Numbered from the stretch's first letter, positions 17,045-26,766 are shown. The stretch is 64,000 bases of DNA from Stomatobaculum sp. F0698 (GCF_030644385.1 NZ_CP130060.1:1612001-1676000), one strand, 5' to 3'. Notes: generated from the letters alone by a model not told the origin. Numbers and translations: made by a program.

Positions 17045-18592
17045 TTATTTTGCCGTGTCCTGAACGCGCGATTCGCGAATCACATTGACGCGAATCTGGC
17101 CCGGGTACTGCATCTCCTGCTCAATGCGCTTTGCGACATTGTGCGCAAGAATAACCATATCGTCGTCCGTGACCTTCTCCGGAACAACCATGATGCGAAC
17201 CTCACGGCCTGCCTGCACCGCAAAGGACTTCTCGACGCCCTCAAAGGAATTCGTGATTTCCTCAAGCTGCGCGAGACGGTTCGTGTAAGTCTCAATGGTC
17301 TCACGTCTTGCGCCCGGACGCGCCGCCGAAATGGTATCCGCAGCCTGCACAATGCATGCAATCAGACTCTCCGGCTCGACATCGCCGTGGTGAGATTCCA
17401 CGGTATTGATGACAATCTGGTTCTCCTTGTACTTCCGGCAGAGTTCCACGCCGAGCTGCACATGGGAGCCCTCGATCTCGTGGTCGACCGCCTTGCCGAT
17501 GTCGTGCAGGAGACCTGCACGCTTCGCCATGCGCACATCTACGCCGACCTCCGCCGCCAGTATGCCGGACAGTTCCGCGACCTCGATCGAATGACGCAGG
17601 GCGTTCTGACCGTAGCTCGTGCGGTAGCGCATGCGTCCGATGAGCTTCACAAGCTCCGGATGAATGCCGTGCACGCCGACTTCGAGCACCGCAGCCTCAC
17701 CGGCTTCCCGCATGCGGGTATCGACCTCGCGCTGCGCCTTCTCGACCATCTCTTCGATGCGCGCGGGGTGAATGCGGCCGTCGTTAATCAGTTTCTCAAG
17801 CGCAACCTTCGCAATTTCGCGGCGCACCGGGTCAAAGCCCGAGAGCACGACCGCTTCCGGCGTGTCGTCGACAATCAGTTCCACACCGGTCAGCTGCTCG
17901 AGGGTGCGGATGTTTCTGCCCTCGCGGCCGATGATACGTCCCTTCATCTCGTCGTTCGGCAACTGTACCACCGAGACCGTGGATTCCGCGACGCTGTCTG
18001 CGGCGCAACGCTGAATTGCGCTCACCACATACTCCTTCGCCTTCTTATCCGCCTCTTCCTTTGCGGCGCTCTCAAGGTCGCGGATCATACGCGCCTTGTC
18101 GTGCTTCACATCGTCCTCGATCGAACGAAGCAGGAATTCCTTCGCCTGCTCCACCGAGAGGCCGGCAATGCGCTCCAACTCTTCCATACCTCTGTCGTAG
18201 AGAGAGTCCACCTCACGGCTTCTCGCCGCAATGCTCTCCTCTTTCTGCTGCAAGGTCTGCTCTCTCTTTTCAAGCGCATTCTGCTTCTTGTCGAGATTCT
18301 CCTCCTTGCTGAGGACGCGATTCTCATAGTGCTGCAACTCCGCGCGACGCTCCTTGGTTTCCCGCTCCAGTTCATTCTTGGTCCGGAGCGCTTCTTCCTT
18401 GGCTTCCAACATGGCCTCGCGCTTCTTTGTCTCCGCAGTTTTCAGGGCTTCTTCGATGATCTCGCGGGATTTCACCTCCGCGCTGCCGATCTTGCTTTCA
18501 TAAGTACGCTTCCGATATGCAATCGCAAGATTCCAGCTCAAAAAAGCCACAATCACCGCCGTGATGACAACTGCAATGATGATTTGTGACAC
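17045..18592 (-). CDS. rny: Ribonuclease Y
   Basis: 515-residue membrane-anchored endoribonuclease that starts mRNA decay in Firmicutes. Domains: N-terminal membrane segment (about 3-22), a long charged coiled coil (about 28-190, rich in E, K, R), a KH RNA-binding domain (about 205-270, with [19 protein letters not shown]) and an HD phosphohydrolase domain with [12 protein letters not shown] at about 370. The start is GTG at 18592, seven bases after GGAGG. Length and order are normal for the family. It stands downstream of recA-recX but has its own promoter-like sequence (TTGCCA-16-TATAGG). Confidence 0.97.
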   Translation of the reverse strand: MSQIIIAVVITAVIVAFLSWNLAIAYRKRTYESKIGSAEVKSREIIEEALKTAETKKREAMLEAKEEALRTKNELERETKERRAELQHYENRVLSKEENLDKKQNALEKREQTLQQKEESIAARSREVDSLYDRGMEELERIAGLSVEQAKEFLLRSIEDDVKHDKARMIRDLESAAKEEADKKAKEYVVSAIQRCAADSVAESTVSVVQLPNDEMKGRIIGREGRNIRTLEQLTGVELIVDDTPEAVVLSGFDPVRREIAKVALEKLINDGRIHPARIEEMVEKAQREVDTRMREAGEAAVLEVGVHGIHPELVKLIGRMRYRTSYGQNALRHSIEVAELSGILAAEVGVDVRMAKRAGLLHDIGKAVDHEIEGSHVQLGVELCRKYKENQIVINTVESHHGDVEPESLIACIVQAADTISAARPGARRETIETYTNRLAQLEEITNSFEGVEKSFAVQAGREVRIMVVPEKVTDDDMVILAHNVAKRIEQEMQYPGQIRVNVIRESRVQDTAK

Positions 18593-18680
18593 AGAGCACC
18601 TCCTTATTCAGTTTTCATGGTACAAATTTTTCCCTATATTGCGCTTCGATTTCATGGCAATATGAATATACTAGCAAATC

Positions 18681-19289
18681 TTAAGAATTATCGCAAGTAT
18701 AAGTACGTATTGCATCCCGAATCGCGCCGTAAGTATAGCCCTTACGCAGGAGAGCTGCATAAATACGCTGTTCCGCCTTGTTGTCGAGTTCGGCGGAGTA
18801 GCGCCGTTTCTTAAGTTCCCGACAGATTTGTGCGCTTTCGTCCGGTGCCTCGGCTTCGAGTAACTCTTCGATGAGTTCCTTGTCGACCCCGCGGTTTCGG
18901 AGGGCGGTCTTTATATAGCGGGCGCTCTTTTCCCCGCTCCGTGTCCTGATATAGGTCTCCGCGACGCGTCTGTCGTCCACATAGCGAAGACTGCGCCCGT
19001 AGTCGAGCGCAAGTTCCGCGATTTCTTCCGGATAAAAGCCTTCGCGAAATTTTCGACGCAGTTCCGCCTCGGTGTAATCCCTCTGCTTTAAGAGATAGAG
19101 CAGACGCTCCCGGCTCCGCCGAATGAGCAGGGGATAGAGTTCCGTCTTCAGGAAGTCCTCCGTGAGTTCTTTCCCGACTTCCAAGTCCATTTTTTTAATT
19201 TCCCCCCGGTAAAGCGAAAAAGCAAAGTCCTCATCCGTGAGGACTTTGCTTTTTTTCGTGCCGAGCGGAAGAATTTCCGTAATCGTCAT
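18681..19289 (-). CDS. recX: Regulatory protein RecX
   Basis: 202-residue modulator of RecA filaments. It shows the helical RecX repeats: [23 protein letters not shown], then [27 protein letters not shown] and [16 protein letters not shown]. Its ATG overlaps the recA stop (ATGA at 19289-19286), so it is produced in fixed ratio with RecA and shares SOS control. Confidence 0.93.
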   Translation of the reverse strand: MTITEILPLGTKKSKVLTDEDFAFSLYRGEIKKMDLEVGKELTEDFLKTELYPLLIRRSRERLLYLLKQRDYTEAELRRKFREGFYPEEIAELALDYGRSLRYVDDRRVAETYIRTRSGEKSARYIKTALRNRGVDKELIEELLEAEAPDESAQICRELKKRRYSAELDNKAEQRIYAALLRKGYTYGAIRDAIRTYTCDNS

Positions 19290-20347
19290 ACTTCCGCTTC
19301 CCGCTCCTCTATGGCTTCCGCCTTACCGGCCGAAATTCCTGTCGTATCTACGGGTGTCAGTCCATGCGCCTCGCGCACGCGATTCTCGATTTCAACCGAA
19401 ATTTCCGGGTGTTCCTGCAGGAAGCCCTTGGCGTTCTCACGACCCTGGCCTATTTTATTGCCCTCGTAGGAGAACCAGGCGCCGCTCTTTTCGACGATAT
19501 TTTCCTTGACCGCGAGGTCCAGAATATCGCCCTCCTTCGAGATGCCCTTGCCGAACATGATATCGAACTCAATCTCCTTAAACGGCGGCGCAATCTTATT
19601 TTTGACCACCTTCACACGGACACGGGTACCCACAATCTCGCCGCCCTGCTTTAAGACATCGATTTTGCGGACATCCAGACGCACCGAGGAGTAGAACTTC
19701 AGCGCTCTTCCGCCCGTCGTGGTCTCGGGGCTGCCGAACATGACGCCGATCTTCTCGCGCAGCTGGTTAATAAAGACTACGGTGCTGTTCGTATTGCTGA
19801 CAATGCTCGTGAGCTTACGGAGCGCCTGGCTCATGAGACGCGCCTGGAGACCCACGTGGAGATCTCCCATATCGCCCTCAATCTCCGCCTTCGGCACCAG
19901 CGCCGCAACCGAGTCCACAATGATGATGTCCACGGCACCGCTTCGCACCATGGTCTCGGTGATCTCGAGCGCCTGCTCACCGGTGTCCGGCTGGGAGATG
20001 TAGAGGTTGTCGACATCGACCCCGATGTTCTTTGCGTAGACCGGATCCAGTGCGTGCTCGGCATCGATAAAGCCCGCAATGCCGCCGCGCTTCTGCACTT
20101 CCGCAACCATGTGCAGCGCGACCGTGGTCTTACCGGAGGACTCCGGTCCGTAGACCTCGATGATACGTCCCTTCGGAATGCCGCCGAGTCCCAGCGCGAG
20201 ATCTAAGCTCAGCGATCCGGTCGGCGTGGTCTCGACACTCATCATATTGCTCGGGTCGCCGAGTTTCATGACCGCGCCCTTGCCGAAATCCTTTTCAATC
20301 TGCTTTAACGCTTCGTCCAGCGCCCGTCTCTTTGCATCCTGATCCAT
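19286..20347 (-). CDS. recA: Recombinase RecA
   Basis: 353-residue ATP-dependent strand-exchange protein and LexA co-protease. Seen: Walker [10 protein letters not shown] at about 66-74, the MAW-like [13 protein letters not shown], Walker [19 protein letters not shown], the L2 region with [16 protein letters not shown] and [11 protein letters not shown]. The C-terminus is acidic ([10 protein letters not shown]). The promoter region carries two LexA boxes. Confidence 0.98.
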   Translation of the reverse strand: MDQDAKRRALDEALKQIEKDFGKGAVMKLGDPSNMMSVETTPTGSLSLDLALGLGGIPKGRIIEVYGPESSGKTTVALHMVAEVQKRGGIAGFIDAEHALDPVYAKNIGVDVDNLYISQPDTGEQALEITETMVRSGAVDIIIVDSVAALVPKAEIEGDMGDLHVGLQARLMSQALRKLTSIVSNTNSTVVFINQLREKIGVMFGSPETTTGGRALKFYSSVRLDVRKIDVLKQGGEIVGTRVRVKVVKNKIAPPFKEIEFDIMFGKGISKEGDILDLAVKENIVEKSGAWFSYEGNKIGQGRENAKGFLQEHPEISVEIENRVREAHGLTPVDTTGISAGKAEAIEEREAEV

Positions 20348-20390
20348 ACCGCACCTCTTCTCTCAAGTCAAATCGCGGGAACCGTTTTGC

Positions 20391-20417
20391 AAACATTTGT
20401 TCCGCGAACTTTTGTTC
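20391..20417 (-). promoter_or_regulatory. Two LexA (SOS) boxes at the recA promoter
   Basis: GAACTTTTGTTC (20406-20417) matches the Gram-positive core GAAC-N4-GTTC exactly. AAACATTTGTTC (20391-20402) differs at one base. They are side by side, 15 bp centre to centre, just after the predicted -10 box. Confidence 0.85.
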
Positions 20418-20424
20418 TGTTTTC

Positions 20425-20453
20425 AGTTTACCCGCTTCCGGCAAATTTTGCAA
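20425..20453 (-). promoter_or_regulatory. Promoter of recA-recX
   Basis: TTGCAA (20453-20448), 17-bp spacer, TAAACT (20430-20425). The LexA boxes begin eight bases downstream. Confidence 0.65.
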
Positions 20454-20462
20454 GCGAAACTC

Positions 20463-21947
20463 TTATTCGCCGGTTCCGTTTACGGCAATCGACTTGAGCA
20501 CCTCGATTTCTCCCTCCGTAAACGAAGTGAGTTCCTCTCCGCGTCCCACAAATTGCACCGTGACAAGGGTGTTGTGCACGCAGAGGATTGCCTTCTTCTT
20601 GAGGAGTTTTCCGAAGGGCTCGGTGCTCTTATCCAGCTGCAGGGTCACAAAGAAGGGCTTGTCGCCGTAGACCTGAACGCCCACCTGCTCGGCCTCGATA
20701 AACTGCGAGATGTAGGCATTCGCGCTGAAAATGGATCTCTCGAGCGCGTTTCCGCTGTTCACCTCGGTCGTGACCTCGATGTAGGATTCGGTGTTATAGT
20801 CCGCAACGTTTAAGTGACGGTGATAGAGCGGTCCGTTCTGACTCGAGTTAAACTGCGCGGGAAGTCGAATCGAGATGCTTTCATTGTCTTCGTTGCCATG
20901 GAGCACCACGGTTTCGCCGCTGAACGAGGAGCAGTCCTCCACCGCGCTCAAGTCGAGTTCCTTCATCTTTTCCAGATACGCATCTCCGAGTAATCTGACA
21001 CCCTTCCGCATCTTCTTGAGTTCGCCCGCATCGAGGCTCAGCGGCACCGGCTGTAAATATTCCTCCACGCCGGTCACGGTATTCGGCTTCACATTTTCCT
21101 TGTCGACATAGGGCGTTAAGTCGATGCCGGCGGGCTTATACTCGTTCACCGGAACCGTCGCGACGGAATTCACCATCTGCTCCATCAGTTCCTCGGTGAA
21201 GGGAGACTCGGTTCTTCCCCTGTATTCCTCCGCAGTCGTGCCGTATTCAAAGCGAAGCACTACCTCGCGGTTTGCGAGAAAGCCGATGTAGTCGACAAAG
21301 TCCCGGACCACCCGGCTCTGCCCCGTCCCTCTGTCCGAGCGATAGGAAAGGCGAAGCCACTTTTGCTTCCCCACATTGATGACCTTGGCCTTCATGTCCG
21401 TGTAATCTTGGTAGCTGTAGCCGGTCTCGAGCGAACGCACGCGGTCGGCGCCGCGCCGCACACCGGATCCCTGGCCCGCCGTCACCTCAAGCGTGATCGT
21501 CGCGGCGCGTCCCTGTCCGTCCTCCGTGACCGCCCAGACCTCGTAATTGGCCTGCTCCGGGTCATTGGAGCGCTGAAAGCCTTTGGCCGGAAGTTCCGCC
21601 GTGACAGGTCCCGACGTGAGCGTCAAGACTTCGCCCTCCGGCTTCTTTGCGCTGCTCTTCTTCTCGTCGTAGTTGACATCTCGGAGCTCCGTGAACGCCG
21701 CTCTCACCTCGGTCGGAAACTTGCTGTCCTCTTCGCTCGCCTTGCTCGCTGCATTTGTCCCGCCGGATGCACTTGCTCCGTCGCTCGCCTTGGTCTCTTC
21801 GCCGCTCCCCGCGTTCGATGCTTCCGACTGCGCCGCAGCGCTCCCATCGATGGACTTTGACTCGGACTTTTTGCCGCCGCAGCCGGAAACCGCCAGTGCC
21901 GCCGCCAGAGAAAGTGAAAGTAAAACCGCCTTTTGTCTCTTCTTCAT
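20463..21947 (-). CDS. Large lipoprotein of unknown function
   Basis: 494 residues. A lipoprotein signal (MKKRQKAVLLSLSLAAAL, lipobox VSGC) is followed by a Ser/Ala/Glu/Gly-rich spacer of about 65 residues and a folded part with many beta-type segments (about 100-494). I do not recognise a domain. The text includes two similar-looking halves, one ending near EYKPAGIDLTPYVDKENV and one starting with QPVPLSLDAGELKKM, both discussing similar lengths of beta structure; this may be an internal duplication. The start follows AAGGGAGTTTGAC. It lies just upstream of recA without a visible terminator. Confidence 0.7.
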   Translation of the reverse strand: MKKRQKAVLLSLSLAAALAVSGCGGKKSESKSIDGSAAAQSEASNAGSGEETKASDGASASGGTNAASKASEEDSKFPTEVRAAFTELRDVNYDEKKSSAKKPEGEVLTLTSGPVTAELPAKGFQRSNDPEQANYEVWAVTEDGQGRAATITLEVTAGQGSGVRRGADRVRSLETGYSYQDYTDMKAKVINVGKQKWLRLSYRSDRGTGQSRVVRDFVDYIGFLANREVVLRFEYGTTAEEYRGRTESPFTEELMEQMVNSVATVPVNEYKPAGIDLTPYVDKENVKPNTVTGVEEYLQPVPLSLDAGELKKMRKGVRLLGDAYLEKMKELDLSAVEDCSSFSGETVVLHGNEDNESISIRLPAQFNSSQNGPLYHRHLNVADYNTESYIEVTTEVNSGNALERSIFSANAYISQFIEAEQVGVQVYGDKPFFVTLQLDKSTEPFGKLLKKKAILCVHNTLVTVQFVGRGEELTSFTEGEIEVLKSIAVNGTGE

Positions 21948-21969
21948 GTCAAACTCCCTTCATCCTCTT

Positions 21970-21988
21970 GCCGCAGTATTACTGCGGC
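21970..21988 (-). other. Leader hairpin before the large lipoprotein gene
   Basis: GCCGCAGT-ATT-ACTGCGGC, an 8-bp perfect stem 22 bases before the start codon, with no T-tract. It may stabilise the 5' end or mark the end of the ogt transcript. Confidence 0.35.
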
Positions 21989-22014
21989 GCTTCCGTAGCC
22001 GCTAACATTTGTTA

Positions 22015-22569
22015 TTATATACGAATCTTTTCTTTCGATGTATTACATTTTTGTAAATTCGGTTCCGCCTGTTCCAACTTAAGCAGATATTTCTTCTTCT
22101 CGATTCCCCCCGCATAGCCGCTTAAGCGACCGTCCGCCGCGATGATGCGATGGCAGGGAATGAAGAGAAGCAAGGGGTTATGTGCAACCGCGCCACCGGT
22201 CGCATGGGGGGAAATAAAGTCCTTGCCCTCTTTTGCGGCAAGACGCACCGCAAGTTCTTGATAGCTTGCCGTCTGTCCGTAGGGGACCGCTAACATCTCC
22301 CGCGCAATCGCCTTTCGAAACTCGGAACCGCTGAATGAAAGCCGCGGGTAAAAGTTCGGCTCCCGCCCCGAAAAATAGAGTTCCAGCCAGCGCGCACTCT
22401 CCCGAAAAATCGGAAGTTCGTCTATGCCGCACTCCCGCACACGCTCGCCTTTTAAGAGCGCACGGTCGTATTTCTGCCCGTCAATCCAGAGTCCCGAAAG
22501 CGTTATCCCGTCGGCGCTCGCAAGGGTCAGCATCCCAAGCGGAGAGTCTAAGTGTGCAATTTGTATCAT
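22015..22569 (-). CDS. ogt: Methylated-DNA-[protein]-cysteine S-methyltransferase
   Basis: 184-residue suicide repair protein removing alkyl groups from O6-guanine and O4-thymine. Seen: the acceptor-cysteine motif FIPCHRIIA, the helix-turn-helix FRKAIAREMLAVPYGQTASYQELA and the following Asn hinge region GGAVAHNPLLLF. The C-terminal GRLSGYAGGIEKKKYLLKLE fits the family. The start at 22569 follows AAGAAGG. Length is normal, without an Ada N-terminal domain. Confidence 0.95.
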   Translation of the reverse strand: MIQIAHLDSPLGMLTLASADGITLSGLWIDGQKYDRALLKGERVRECGIDELPIFRESARWLELYFSGREPNFYPRLSFSGSEFRKAIAREMLAVPYGQTASYQELAVRLAAKEGKDFISPHATGGAVAHNPLLLFIPCHRIIAADGRLSGYAGGIEKKKYLLKLEQAEPNLQKCNTSKEKIRI

Positions 22570-22611
22570 TCTGCCTTCTTTCTCATCGAACATTTCCGCT
22601 CGCACGGCAGC

Positions 22612-23466
22612 TCAGTCAAAGTCCATCCAGACCATGTGCTTTCCGCAGTGCAGGCAGCGAAACAGGTAGCACTGCATGGAGCCGCCGTTTACGGACTCCC
22701 GTATCCACTGCTTTTCGTTTTCGTCCCACATGGGATCTTCCAATACTTCTTCGAGCACACCCTGTATCTTCATTTCCTTTGCGCCCACGTCGCCGAGGTA
22801 GGCGCAGAAATCGCCGCAGTGGGCGCGCCAGTGCTCCTGCTGCCAGCCGATGTAGCCCGGCGTGCGGTGAATCAGCTCATCGAGACGCGCAGGATCCTCA
22901 ACGCCTTCATCGACCGAAAATTGATCCTGAAATTCCCCGTCGTATTTCTGTGCGGCTTCTCCGCTCGCTATGCAGTTCGGGCAAAAATGACTGTCCGCGT
23001 GAAAGCCGTAGAAGGGCCCTTCGTAGTAAATCTTGGTCGGCTTTCCGCAGCAATCGCAGGGAAGCTCCTCTTCCGCCACCCGGAACACACCGGTCTCCAG
23101 CGGGTGCGGGTGGTAGCGGAAAAACGGAAGGCCTTCCTCCCGCTTGCTCTCTTCTTTGATCTTTGCCGCTGTCTTCGGGCATTTGACCGCAAAGGTATCG
23201 CCCCAATTCTCCGCGTAATCCTTGAGGCTCCCGAGACGCTTTAAGTCCTTTCGATCGCTCTTACTTGCAAGGGCGGAAAAGAGCTCATAGGCACTCTTTT
23301 TAAAGTCCAGGAGGTCGTAGACATCGACCAGTACGCGCTTGGCTTCCGGCGCGGTTTCCGCTTCCAAACTTTCCTTCAATGCATAGAGCGCGCGCACGCT
23401 GTCCGCATCCTCTTTCTCCCGGTAACGTTTCGAGCATTCGATATACTGTCTCTGAAATTCATTCAT
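22612..23466 (-). CDS. CbrC family protein (UPF0167)
   Basis: 284 residues. The C-terminal 190 residues match the CbrC family (first known from E. coli colicin E2 tolerance): FRYHPHPLETGVF, CDCCGKPTKIYYEGPFY, FCPNCIASGEAAQKYDG, RTPGYIGWQQEHWRAHCGDFCAYLGDVG and CLHCGKHMVWMD. Four CxxC-type pairs suggest zinc binding. The first 95 residues are helical and Lys/Glu-rich, a common N-terminal addition in Firmicute members. The function is not established. It is divergent from the lipoprotein at 23624. Confidence 0.85.
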   Translation of the reverse strand: MNEFQRQYIECSKRYREKEDADSVRALYALKESLEAETAPEAKRVLVDVYDLLDFKKSAYELFSALASKSDRKDLKRLGSLKDYAENWGDTFAVKCPKTAAKIKEESKREEGLPFFRYHPHPLETGVFRVAEEELPCDCCGKPTKIYYEGPFYGFHADSHFCPNCIASGEAAQKYDGEFQDQFSVDEGVEDPARLDELIHRTPGYIGWQQEHWRAHCGDFCAYLGDVGAKEMKIQGVLEEVLEDPMWDENEKQWIRESVNGGSMQCYLFRCLHCGKHMVWMDFD

Positions 23467-23570
23467 CGCGCTTTCCTCCCCAGTCTCTTGCCGATAACGC
23501 TGCCATTATAACAAAAAGCAGGCGCCGCACTCCAGTATCAGTTTCCGCAGCACAATGCCATCCGGCGGGA

Positions 23571-23600
23571 TTGACCCCGCCGCCGCTTCAATGCTAGACT
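23571..23600 (+). promoter_or_regulatory. Promoter of the 229-residue lipoprotein gene
   Basis: TTGACC (23571-23576), 18-bp spacer, TAGACT (23595-23600), 24 bases before the ATG. Confidence 0.5.
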
Positions 23601-23623
23601 GCCTGTAAAGAAAGCGAGGGCGT

Positions 23624-24313
23624 ATGAAAAAAATAAAGCTATTCACAAGCTGCCTGCTTCTCGTCCTAGGGCTCAGCGCCTGCGCGGCAAATAAGGACGC
23701 CGCAACAAAAAAGAGCGATACAAGTGCGGCAGCGGCAAGCCAAGGAGAGACAGGTCCGGGTGCAACAAAGCAGGGGGAGACCGCGCAGGGAGACACAGCG
23801 CAGGGAGACGCAACACAAGACGAAGCCGGACAGGGCGAAAATGCGGCACAGAACGGAACACCTGAGAGCTCTGCGGCCGAGGAAGCGCTCAAAATGACGC
23901 AGGCGGACATCTACTTGGAAGAAATCACCGACTTTTACTACACCGCGGCAAATGCCGAGAACAGCAGCAGCTATCTGCGCTATCGCTTCTATATGAAGGA
24001 CGGAAGCTATTTCTTCTCCTTTGATAAACGCGACGCAAACGGAAATTACGCAGCCGCCGAAGGGGAAAGCGACAGCGGCGCCGGAAACGTAAGTCTCGGT
24101 ACCGAGGAGCGCCTCGCCTTTTTCAAGCTGATTCAGACCGGCAGTATCAAAGCGCGGGATGAGAGCAGCGAGAACGGCGGCAGCGGCCCCTGGATGTATC
24201 TCTACACCGAGAAGTACCCGGACGGCCTCGTATTTCACTTTGCCTCCGCGACCGAACAGACCGCCTTTGAGGCATACTGCGCGGAACTCGCGGCGCGGGA
24301 AACACAGCCGTAA
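23624..24313 (+). CDS. Lipoprotein with Gly/Gln/Thr repeat spacer
   Basis: 229 residues, one of few plus-strand genes here. Lipoprotein signal with lipobox LSAC, then a low-complexity spacer (about 30-85) made of loose repeats such as QGETAQGDTAQGD, then a folded C-terminal domain (about 90-229) with DIYLEEITDFYYTAAN, RYRFYMKDGSYFFSFDKRD and FKLIQTGSIKARDE. No known domain is recognised. The repeats in DNA (GCAGGGAGACACA units) could vary in number by slippage. Ribosome site GCGAGGGCGT. Confidence 0.75.
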   Translation: MKKIKLFTSCLLLVLGLSACAANKDAATKKSDTSAAAASQGETGPGATKQGETAQGDTAQGDATQDEAGQGENAAQNGTPESSAAEEALKMTQADIYLEEITDFYYTAANAENSSSYLRYRFYMKDGSYFFSFDKRDANGNYAAAEGESDSGAGNVSLGTEERLAFFKLIQTGSIKARDESSENGGSGPWMYLYTEKYPDGLVFHFASATEQTAFEAYCAELAARETQP

Positions 24314-24320
24314 CAGAAAA

Positions 24321-24371
24321 AAAAGAGCCTGAAACAGACCGCGCGTTCAAGGGGCGCACGCTGTTTCAGGC
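24321..24371 (-). terminator. Terminator of the WYL-VOC-GyrI-TfoX operon
   Basis: Stem GCCTGAAACAG/CTGTTTCAGGC followed on the minus strand by TCTTTTTTTT, directly after the TfoX-family gene. It also sits at the end of the convergent lipoprotein gene. Confidence 0.8.
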
Positions 24372-24376
24372 TGCCG

Positions 24377-24724
24377 TTACCATCGCAAAGGTATAACACA
24401 CCGGACTTTCCGATTCTTCCTTTTCCTCTCCGGCAGTTCCTCCCACATGCTCTCGACCAACTTACACAGGAACTCTCGGTTATCCACATCATCTACCAAG
24501 ATCATTTCTTTCGCCCCATCATACGGAAGCTCCATTGGCGCATCCGGCATCAGCTTCACCACCGTCGGAACAGGCTTAACCAGGAGTCGATTATCATATA
24601 TGCCGCCAAACACCCTGCCGCGATAATACAGGATATACTCACCCATCATCGCCCGATAGGATATTTCGTCCATGCCCGATAGCTGTTCTATGACGAAATC
24701 CAGATATTCTTTCGTTGATGCCAT
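24377..24724 (-). CDS. TfoX/Sxy N-terminal family protein
   Basis: 115 residues matching the TfoX_N fold: YLDFVIEQLSGMDEISYRAMMGEYILYYRGRVFGGIYDNRLLVKPV. In Proteobacteria TfoX/Sxy controls competence; the short Firmicute forms are usually uncharacterised stand-alone domains, so competence should not be assumed. Start ATG at 24724, two bases after the GyrI-like gene's stop (TGATATG). It is the last gene of the WYL-regulator operon. The C-terminus is basic (RKRKNRKVR). Confidence 0.85.
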   Translation of the reverse strand: MASTKEYLDFVIEQLSGMDEISYRAMMGEYILYYRGRVFGGIYDNRLLVKPVPTVVKLMPDAPMELPYDGAKEMILVDDVDNREFLCKLVESMWEELPERKRKNRKVRCVIPLRW

Positions 24725-24725
24725 A

Positions 24726-25364
24726 TCAATCTCCCTTTGCCTTGATCGGATGCCTGATAACAGTCTTCAGCTTCTCCCGTGCAACACGCCTCATATCAGA
24801 CAGATAAATCTCGTGGTGCCGCCTGTCATCGGACATATCATTCTCGTATCCGTTTTCATCCAGATACCGATCCATCATGACAACCGTGGTAGGCTCATCA
24901 TCGTAAGCCCCGATATGCATACACTGCACACAGAGTCCTTCTTCAATCGTAAGGAACTCCACCTTGCTGAAATCCTGCTTTTTCTTATTTGTTGCGTCAT
25001 TCACCGCCCACTTGAAATCTTCCTCTGTCACAAAGTCGGGAAGCCTTATCACGGAGAGCCACTGAAAATCTTCCTTATGACTGTAATCAACCCCGGACAA
25101 GCCATCCTGCCACCAGAAACCTTCCAGCGGGGGAACCACATAATCAAAATACCCCTCAATCTTATGGTCGCCCTTCTTGCTCATCTTGATTGTAAAAGCA
25201 ATCGCGTATAAAAGCCCGACAGCCGCCTTGTAATCGCCGTCTTCCGCATTCGGATCTCCGCTTCCGCGGACGGCAATATAGTTCATTTTCGGAACCGTGA
25301 CAATCTCCGGCTTTGCCTTCGGCATATAAAACTCTTTATATTCTTTTTTATAATCAAATGCCAT
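24726..25364 (-). CDS. GyrI-like small-molecule-binding domain protein
   Basis: 212 residues. It begins MAFDYKKEYKEFYMPKAKPEIVTVPKMNYIAVRGSGDPN, the standard opening of the stand-alone GyrI-like (SHS2/AraC-effector-domain) family, and continues with GYFDYVVPPLEGFWWQDG. Such domains bind small hydrophobic or cationic compounds and some act as cyclopropanoid hydrolases. The start at 25364 follows GGAGGAAGAACAG. It is third in the operon behind a WYL regulator and a VOC protein, suggesting a role in sensing or detoxifying a small molecule. Confidence 0.88.
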   Translation of the reverse strand: MAFDYKKEYKEFYMPKAKPEIVTVPKMNYIAVRGSGDPNAEDGDYKAAVGLLYAIAFTIKMSKKGDHKIEGYFDYVVPPLEGFWWQDGLSGVDYSHKEDFQWLSVIRLPDFVTEEDFKWAVNDATNKKKQDFSKVEFLTIEEGLCVQCMHIGAYDDEPTTVVMMDRYLDENGYENDMSDDRRHHEIYLSDMRRVAREKLKTVIRHPIKAKGD

Positions 25365-25380
25365 CTGTTCTTCCTCCGGC

Positions 25381-25791
25381 TTATTGATCTTTTTCTTCAT
25401 ACGGCTTGTTCCATGAACCGATCTCAATCAGGTTCCCTTCGGGATCGGCGATATAGCAGGTTCTCTGCCCCCACGGCTCCGGTTCAGGCTCCAATACCGG
25501 CGTTGCACCGTTCTCCACCGCCTTTTTGAAGGCAGCATCAACCTCATCAAAAGTATCGACATACAACGCGATCTCAAAATGGCCATTCAAGCCCTTGATA
25601 TACTCATATCTCCGGCTTGTCATCTTTTCAAAATCTTTCCTTCCATACAGTAAAAACAGGGTTCCATCCTTCACAAGGTACACATTGGACGTATCCTCCG
25701 CCTCTCTAATTTCAAACCCCATCACATCCCGATAAAAGCGAACCATTTTCGCCATATCTTCAACCAGTAATCCAAAACCGTCTAATCTCAT
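25381..25791 (-). CDS. VOC (glyoxalase/bleomycin-resistance) family protein
   Basis: 136 residues with two beta-alpha-beta-beta-beta modules: MRLDGFGLLVEDMAKMVRFYRDVMGFEI and the second ending CYIADPEGNLIEIGSW. The Glu of LIEIG and His of NGHFEIALYV are plausible metal ligands. VOC proteins range from glyoxalases to antibiotic-binding proteins; the substrate cannot be read here. Its ATG overlaps the stop of the WYL regulator (ATGA). Confidence 0.9.
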   Translation of the reverse strand: MRLDGFGLLVEDMAKMVRFYRDVMGFEIREAEDTSNVYLVKDGTLFLLYGRKDFEKMTSRRYEYIKGLNGHFEIALYVDTFDEVDAAFKKAVENGATPVLEPEPEPWGQRTCYIADPEGNLIEIGSWNKPYEEKDQ

Positions 25792-26708
25792 ACTGCATTA
25801 TCCTCCATGTAGTTTTTTAATGTTTCCTCAGCAGCTTTCCTAATCGCCCTGCGAACCTCCGGCGGTTCCAGAACCTCTGCGTTGCCACCAAAAGTCAGTA
25901 TCCATGTGACCAAGTTCTCCATATTCGTATAATCCGCAGAAAAGAGCAGCCGCCCGTCATCCATCTCGGTAAAGCATTCAGAACCGAACTCTTCCACAAG
26001 CCGCCACTTCACATCCTGCGTGAAAAGAGCCTTTACCGGGATGCCGCCCGGGAATATCTTCTCATTGGACAAATCCGGCATTGGAACTTCTCGGCATATA
26101 AAGGCCTCTCCCGTGTCTGAAAGCCCGTCCATACGGTTCAGCTTAAACAGACGGAAATCCCTGCGGCTTAAGCACCAGCCCCATACATACCAACTCGACC
26201 ACTGAAATACCAGATAGTACGGCTCTATCGCGCGGACACTCTCACCCGAAGGCGCGTAATACTTGAAATCAAGCAGATGCCTGTTATCTATCGCTTCCTG
26301 TATGATCTCAATCTTTGGCGCAAGCATCCCCTTGTACCACGAGGACAGGTCGATAAGCATGGAATCCCTGCCACTTATAAATTCGGATGAGCCTGTCTGA
26401 ATCTTCTCCATCAGCTGCCCGTAATAGCTGCTTCCGCTCACACTGTCAAGGCTCCGGAGCCCGGCAAGAATCATCCGCATATCCTTTGATGTAAGGATTG
26501 TCCTGTCCATGCGGTATCCGTCCATGATGCTGATACCGCCTCCTGTACCCTGCATCGTCCTTATCGGGATTCCGGCTTTGCAAAGGTCCTCGATATCCCG
26601 GTTAATCGTTCGCCTGGAAACCTCAAACCGCTTCGCCAGTTCGGGCGCCGTTGTCTTCTCTTCCTGCAGCAAGATCGACAATATCCCAATCAGCCTGTCT
26701 ATCTTCAT
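25788..26708 (-). CDS. HTH-WYL (YafY-type) transcriptional regulator
   Basis: 306 residues: a DeoR-like winged helix at 1-60 (ELAKRFEVSRRTINRDIEDLCKAGIPI), a linker and a WYL domain at about 140-220 (YYAPSGESVRAIEPYYLVFQWSSWYVWGWC, then FRLFKLNRM), followed by the WCX C-terminal extension. It is the first gene of a four-gene operon (VOC, GyrI-like, TfoX-like) and probably autoregulates it through the palindrome 37 bases upstream. Base composition is visibly lower in GC than flanking genes. Confidence 0.92.
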   Translation of the reverse strand: MKIDRLIGILSILLQEEKTTAPELAKRFEVSRRTINRDIEDLCKAGIPIRTMQGTGGGISIMDGYRMDRTILTSKDMRMILAGLRSLDSVSGSSYYGQLMEKIQTGSSEFISGRDSMLIDLSSWYKGMLAPKIEIIQEAIDNRHLLDFKYYAPSGESVRAIEPYYLVFQWSSWYVWGWCLSRRDFRLFKLNRMDGLSDTGEAFICREVPMPDLSNEKIFPGGIPVKALFTQDVKWRLVEEFGSECFTEMDDGRLLFSADYTNMENLVTWILTFGGNAEVLEPPEVRRAIRKAAEETLKNYMEDNAV

Positions 26709-26744
26709 TATTTTTCACGCTCCGTTCATATCTTAACAAAGATA

Positions 26745-26766
26745 ACACGACATAAGTATGTCATGT
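26745..26766. promoter_or_regulatory. Putative operator of the WYL-regulator operon
   Basis: Inverted repeat ACACGACATA-AG-TATGTCATGT: 10-bp arms, one mismatch. It sits next to the predicted -10 box and over the start point, fitting autorepression. Confidence 0.55.
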
